From JABWBJ01 sp036507855 (GTDB taxonomy: Bacteria > Gemmatimonadota > Gemmatimonadetes > Gemmatimonadales > Gemmatimonadaceae): DNA of 11,741 nt. Position 1 is the first letter of the stretch, and each line of letters begins with the position of its first letter. The notes below the pieces were generated by a model. It was not told the origin of the DNA, searched no databases, and worked only from the letters and a program-made list of their open reading frames with translations. Position numbers and translations under genes: made by a program. The stretch covers positions 1 to 11,741 of the forward strand of contig DATCIJ010000068.1 in assembly GCA_036507855.1 (NCBI GenBank), read 5' to 3'. Shown piece by piece: positions 8,491-11,741 of this stretch.

Positions 8491-8798
8491 GATTCTCGCG
8501 AAAATGAGCGGGTCGACTCCCATTTGATTCCGGTCTCCGGTGCGTCCCCCTTGCCGAGCGGGTCTGGGGCCATCAGCGATGATTCGCGAAATTCGTCTTG
8601 ATCCGCGACTCAAATGTCGCAGGACTGCCGAAAGCGCGACTTCGCCGGTGGAGCACACTGAACTGGTCCAAGGTTTGTAGCTGTGGACAACGTCGAACCC
8701 GTCGGCGCACTTCTCGTACGTTGGCACCAACCCGCGCGCACAGGCACTTTGGAACATGCCCGCGACGTCCAGCGCCGCATCGCCCCAGAGACCTCCCC

Positions 8799-10904
8799 AT
8801 GACGCACACCCCGACTACCGCGATCGTCCTCGCGCTCTGCCTGTCCTCAGCCCCCGCCCTCCTTGCCCAGGAACGCGAGGACCGCACGCTGCTCTCCCAG
8901 TCGCAAATGACGCAGATCATCAACGAGGTCTCGGGTGAGCGCGCGATGCACCACCTGCTCGAGCTGGTGCCGTACCAGCGCGTGCGGCTGCCGGAAGAGT
9001 ATGGTGGGCCGTATCGGGAGACCCGCGTCATCGCCGACTTCGCGAAGCGCTATGGCTTCACGAACATCGCAGTCGAAACCTTCGGCGCGGTGGGACAGAT
9101 GGCCTGGCAGCCTACGCAGGGCGAGCTGTGGATGACGACGCCGAAGCCAGTAAAGCTCTTCGACCTCAACGACATCGCCCTGTCGCTCGCCTCGCTCAAC
9201 GCGAATGGCGACTTCTCCGGCGAATTGGTGGACGTGGGCCTCGGACGCGCGTCCGACTTCGAGGGGAAAGACGTGAAGGGAAAGTTCGTCGTCTCGGCCG
9301 GCACGCCGAACGCCACGTATCAACAGGCGGTCCAGCGCGGTGCCGTGGGCGTGCTGGGCATCAACGCAATCGGATTCCAGCGCTCGCAGGACTTCCCCAA
9401 CCAGATCGTCTCGTCGAGCGTGACGGCGCAACCCGGCACGGTGGCGTGGAGCGTCACACCCGAGGTGCAGCGCAACCTGGTGGCGATGCTGAACCGCGGC
9501 GATCGAATCACCATGCGCTCCATCGTGAAGAGCCAGCAGGTGCTGTTCAAGAACGAGTACGTGCACGCCGAGATCCCGGGCGATGGCAGCACGACGCAGG
9601 AGACGGCGATCAGTTGCCACCTCTATGAGGGCGTGATCAAGCAAGGCGCCAACGATGACAACTCCGGCTGTGCGCTGATCCTCGAGGTGGGACGCGCCTA
9701 CATCAAGCTGATCGAGGAAGGCAAGCTCCCCCGGCCGAAGCGGACGATCAACTTCCAGTTCGTCCCCGAGATCTCCGGCACGAACGCGTACCTCAATGCG
9801 CACCCGGACAAGGGAAAGGCGATCATCGGCACGCTGAACTTCGACATGGAAGGGATCCGTGTGTCCATGAGCCGGAGTTACTGGATCCTGCAGCGCACGC
9901 CTGACACCTTCCCGTCGTACATCAACGACATCGCGCAGAGCATGATGGAGTACATCGCCGACATCTCGCGCGAACGGGTGCGCTTCCGCAGCCTCGGCTA
10001 CGCGCCCACTCAGCCGGTGGAGTCACCGCGCGGGAGCAAGGACGCCTTCTACATCAAGGTCGACAAACACTACGGCGCGAGCGACCACGTGACCTACATG
10101 CAGCACGGGATCCCGGCCGTGATGTTCATAACCTGGCCCGACATGTGGTACCACTCCTCGGAGGACACGCCCGACAAGCAGGACCCCACGCAGTACAAGC
10201 GCGCCGCCGCCGTCGCACTGGGATCGCTCGCCGCGCTGAGTACCGGCACCGACGAGATGGCCGCGCGCGTCGCTCAGGAAAACGTGGGACGCGGGCTTTC
10301 GCGCATGGGCGAGTCGCACACAAAAGGGATGGGTTACCTCGCGGACGCGACCGACGCGACGTCGCTCGTGACGGCGTACAAGGAGGCGAAGAACGCCATC
10401 GCGCACCAGGCGAAGATCGAGCAGGCGGTGGTGCGATCCGCCAGCGTCCTCTGGACGAACGTGGCCGAGGGACAGAAAAAGGTCGCGACGTTCGGTCCGC
10501 TGATCGATAAGCGCGCCGGTGCCCTGCTGGAGGAAGTGAAGGCGGCCTACCAACTGCAGGCCGCGCAGCGCGGGGTCGCCGCGACGGAGCCCGCCATGAC
10601 TCCCGAGGAAAAGGAGGCGGCAGCAACCGCTGTCGGCGTGGTCGCCGCCAGCGGGCGAGGCGGCGCCGCAGGTGGGCGAGGTGGTGGCGGTGGTGGCGGC
10701 GGCGGTCGTGGCGGGGCCGCGCAGGGTCCGCGCCTCCCGGACGAGTTCAACGCCGAGTTCAGCCAGCTGCTCGGGAAGAAGCTGACGGTCCTCGAGATCC
10801 GCGACTTCCTCTCCGGGGAGTTCACGCCCTTGCCTCTGGCGGACGTGGTGTCGGTGCTCAAGGCTCGCGAGGCGGCAGGACAGATCACGCTGACCAGGAA
10901 ATAG
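8799..10904 (+). CDS. Secreted M28-family metallopeptidase with PA domain and Gly-rich C-terminal linker
   Basis: 701 residues from ATG at 8799-8801. This start is chosen because it gives a clear signal peptide (MTHTPTTAIVLALCLSSAPA, then LLAQ with likely cleavage after about residue 23); the frame is open further upstream but without signal-like sequence. A PA-like domain lies at about 140-215 (GKDVKGKFVVSAG, then GAVGVLGI). The M28 catalytic domain follows at about 265-480: candidate metal ligands His274 (CHLYE), Asp286 (GANDDNSG), Glu324 (FVPEISG), Asp349 (NFDMEG) and His452 (YHSSEDTPDK). The usual adjacent Glu-Glu pair is Glu-Ile here. A helical region follows (500-610), then a Gly/Arg/Ala-rich stretch at 619-643 and a 58-residue tail. 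Likely an exported aminopeptidase; the substrate is unknown. It is the first of two same-strand genes, 49 bp before rsmD. Confidence 0.88.
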   Translation: MTHTPTTAIVLALCLSSAPALLAQEREDRTLLSQSQMTQIINEVSGERAMHHLLELVPYQRVRLPEEYGGPYRETRVIADFAKRYGFTNIAVETFGAVGQMAWQPTQGELWMTTPKPVKLFDLNDIALSLASLNANGDFSGELVDVGLGRASDFEGKDVKGKFVVSAGTPNATYQQAVQRGAVGVLGINAIGFQRSQDFPNQIVSSSVTAQPGTVAWSVTPEVQRNLVAMLNRGDRITMRSIVKSQQVLFKNEYVHAEIPGDGSTTQETAISCHLYEGVIKQGANDDNSGCALILEVGRAYIKLIEEGKLPRPKRTINFQFVPEISGTNAYLNAHPDKGKAIIGTLNFDMEGIRVSMSRSYWILQRTPDTFPSYINDIAQSMMEYIADISRERVRFRSLGYAPTQPVESPRGSKDAFYIKVDKHYGASDHVTYMQHGIPAVMFITWPDMWYHSSEDTPDKQDPTQYKRAAAVALGSLAALSTGTDEMAARVAQENVGRGLSRMGESHTKGMGYLADATDATSLVTAYKEAKNAIAHQAKIEQAVVRSASVLWTNVAEGQKKVATFGPLIDKRAGALLEEVKAAYQLQAAQRGVAATEPAMTPEEKEAAATAVGVVAASGRGGAAGGRGGGGGGGGGRGGAAQGPRLPDEFNAEFSQLLGKKLTVLEIRDFLSGEFTPLPLADVVSVLKAREAAGQITLTRK

Positions 10905-10953
10905 TCGGGAGATGACACCGGCCCGAAGTCGATGACGTCGTGAAGCGGTTCTC

Positions 10954-11469
10954 ATGAGGATCGTCGGCGGCAAATACGCCGGCCGCGACCTCACCTCGCC
11001 CAACGACTTCCGTGTGCGCCCCACCGCGGAGCACGTGCGCGCGGCGCTGCTCGACGTCCTGGAGTCGGACCTCAAGGACGCGAGCGTGCTCGACCTGTTC
11101 TCCGGCACCGGCGCGCTTGGGCTCGAGGCACTCTCGCGGGGCGCCAGGCGATGCGACTTCGTCGAGACGCGACCGGCGAGCCTTCATGCGCTCAAGGCCA
11201 ACGTGGTCGCGCTGCGGATGAAGGAGCGGTCGCGGATCTTCAAGAAAGACGCGCTCCCGTTCGCGGCGGCCCTGCGCGAGAGCGCCTATGACCTGGTGTT
11301 CGCCGATCCGCCCTATGGCTCGCGGATGCTCGATCGGGTCATCGCCTACTGGATGGCCAACCGGTTCGCGCGCGTCCTGGCGGTGGAGCACGAGAAGACG
11401 CATGTGATTCCCGCAGGAGCACTGCGCCGCGTGTTCGATGACACGGCCATCACTGTCTATCGTCGGTGA
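10954..11469 (+). CDS. rsmD: 16S rRNA (guanine966-N2)-methyltransferase RsmD
   Basis: 171 residues, close to the normal length of RsmD. The enzyme uses S-adenosylmethionine to methylate N2 of G966 in 16S rRNA of the small subunit. Visible signatures are the N-terminal RIVGGKYAGR (2-11), VRPTAEHVRAALLDVL (21-36), the SAM-binding motif I DLFSGTGALGLEALSRGA (47-64), the acidic residue after strand 2 in FVETR (69-73), and the catalytic DPPY (118-121). The start is placed at ATG 10954 because the conserved N-terminus begins at once; the upstream ribosome binding site is weak. It follows the peptidase by 49 bp with no terminator-like hairpin, so readthrough is possible. The usual partner coaD is not adjacent. 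The stop is 3 bp from the stop of the convergent hydrolase gene. Confidence 0.93.
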   Translation: MRIVGGKYAGRDLTSPNDFRVRPTAEHVRAALLDVLESDLKDASVLDLFSGTGALGLEALSRGARRCDFVETRPASLHALKANVVALRMKERSRIFKKDALPFAAALRESAYDLVFADPPYGSRMLDRVIAYWMANRFARVLAVEHEKTHVIPAGALRRVFDDTAITVYRR

Positions 11470-11472
11470 CGG

Positions 11473-11741
11473 CTACCAGCGGGACCGCGAGGGAAGCGTT
11501 CGCAGGAATTCCAGCAACGCCCGGTTGAATCGCCCGGCCTCGGCGAAGTGCACGCCGTGCCCGCCGCCGGCGATGACCACGCGGCGCGCGTCAGGCATCC
11601 AGCGCGACATCGAATCCGACACCAGGCGCGCATACGGCGCCTCCCATTCCCCGACAACGAACAACGTCGGGATGCGCAATGCCTTCATTTGCTCGAAAGT
11701 CGGTGGAGGATACGGACCCGATGTCGCGCGTCCCTCGAGCA
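11473..11741 (-). CDS. Alpha/beta-fold hydrolase, C-terminal part (5' end outside window)
   Basis: The frame is open from the window edge to TAG at 11475-11473, giving 88 residues of the C-terminal end; the ATG at 11688 is internal because coding sequence continues upstream (the edge reads LEGRATSGPYPPPTFEQ). The block IPTLFVVGEWEAPYARLVSDSM corresponds to the late acid-bearing strand of alpha/beta hydrolases, with Glu where Asp is more usual. AGGGHGVHFAEAGRFNRALLEFL carries the likely catalytic His in the GGGH motif and the C-terminal helix. The nucleophile elbow lies outside the window, so substrate and subfamily (esterase, lactonase, dehalogenase-like) cannot be named. It converges with rsmD with a 3-bp gap and no room for a terminator. 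Confidence 0.78.
   Translation of the reverse strand, partial: LEGRATSGPYPPPTFEQMKALRIPTLFVVGEWEAPYARLVSDSMSRWMPDARRVVIAGGGHGVHFAEAGRFNRALLEFLRTLPSRSRW

Larger units (their letters stand above)
8359..8798. other. Divergent intergenic region between the kor operon and the peptidase gene
   Basis: 440 bp between divergent genes. The left third holds the predicted kor-operon promoter and two small inverted repeats. The right part, which should contain the peptidase promoter, shows no convincing -35/-10 pair. Reading frames here lack recognisable domains, so no gene is called. Confidence 0.6.

Noticed and set aside
8722..8738. TGGCAC resembling a sigma54 -24 box upstream of the peptidase
   Set aside because: The required -12 GC-containing element at the right spacing (TTGC) is absent; CGCG is found instead.
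8410..8757. Minus-strand frame of 115 codons in the divergent intergenic region
   Set aside because: No recognisable family, no good ribosome binding site, random-looking composition, and it overlaps the region expected to hold promoters. A lost small gene cannot be excluded.
8598..8798. N-terminal extension of the M28 peptidase (67 extra residues)
   Set aside because: The ATG at 8799 gives a textbook signal peptide, which would be buried if translation began upstream; the extension has no domain.
10905..10953. Terminator between the peptidase gene and rsmD
   Set aside because: No stem-loop followed by a U-rich run could be found in these 49 bases.

Overview
The window is GC-rich and densely coding, and it looks like chromosomal DNA from a soil-type bacterium, most likely Gemmatimonadota. 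Acidobacteriota (Vicinamibacteria-like) is the main alternative. The reasons are a PadR regulator paired with a long two-module MacB/FtsX-type orphan permease, a secreted M28 peptidase with a Gly/Arg-rich linker, a fused gamma-alpha 2-oxoacid oxidoreductase, and heptanucleotide repeat arrays in the gaps. This placement is inference from gene types and composition only; there is no rRNA or other marker.

Layout. 1-381 (+): C-terminal end of a probable outer-membrane beta-barrel protein, cut by the window edge. 381-470: a palindromic heptad-repeat/terminator element between convergent genes. 471-3480 (-): a two-gene operon, padR-like regulator then ADOP-type permease, with an 8-bp overlap. In front of it lies a sigma70-like promoter whose -10 is covered by a perfect PadR-type palindrome. 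3545-3658: a second copy of the palindromic element, directly after korB. 3659-8358 (-): a three-gene redox operon made of a GltD/DPD-like FAD/Fe-S oxidoreductase with a C-terminal ferredoxin domain, then korA (gamma-alpha fusion), then korB (TPP and Fe-S subunit). 8359-8798: divergent intergenic region with a probable operon promoter. 8799-10904 (+): secreted PA-domain M28 metallopeptidase. 10954-11469 (+): rsmD, 16S rRNA m2G966 methyltransferase. 11473-11741 (-): C-terminal part of an alpha/beta hydrolase, cut by the window edge.

How the genes work together. The redox operon appears self-contained. KorAB oxidatively decarboxylates a 2-oxoacid, probably 2-oxoglutarate, to an acyl-CoA, and the flavoprotein with its fused ferredoxin modules is a plausible dedicated electron partner linking the enzyme to NAD(P)H. 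The padR/permease pair looks like an autoregulated export or envelope-maintenance unit that lacks its own ATPase gene.

The least ordinary feature is a family of 7-bp-period repeats (units GAGGTCC, GAGGTCA, GAGGCCA, GAGATGG). They occupy the gene ends around the redox operon and the permease. Two copies carry an identical 49-bp block with a 10-bp GC stem, and one array runs into the coding end of the oxidoreductase and adds an apparent repeat-derived tail. No convincing wholly new multi-gene system (defence, CRISPR or phage) is visible.
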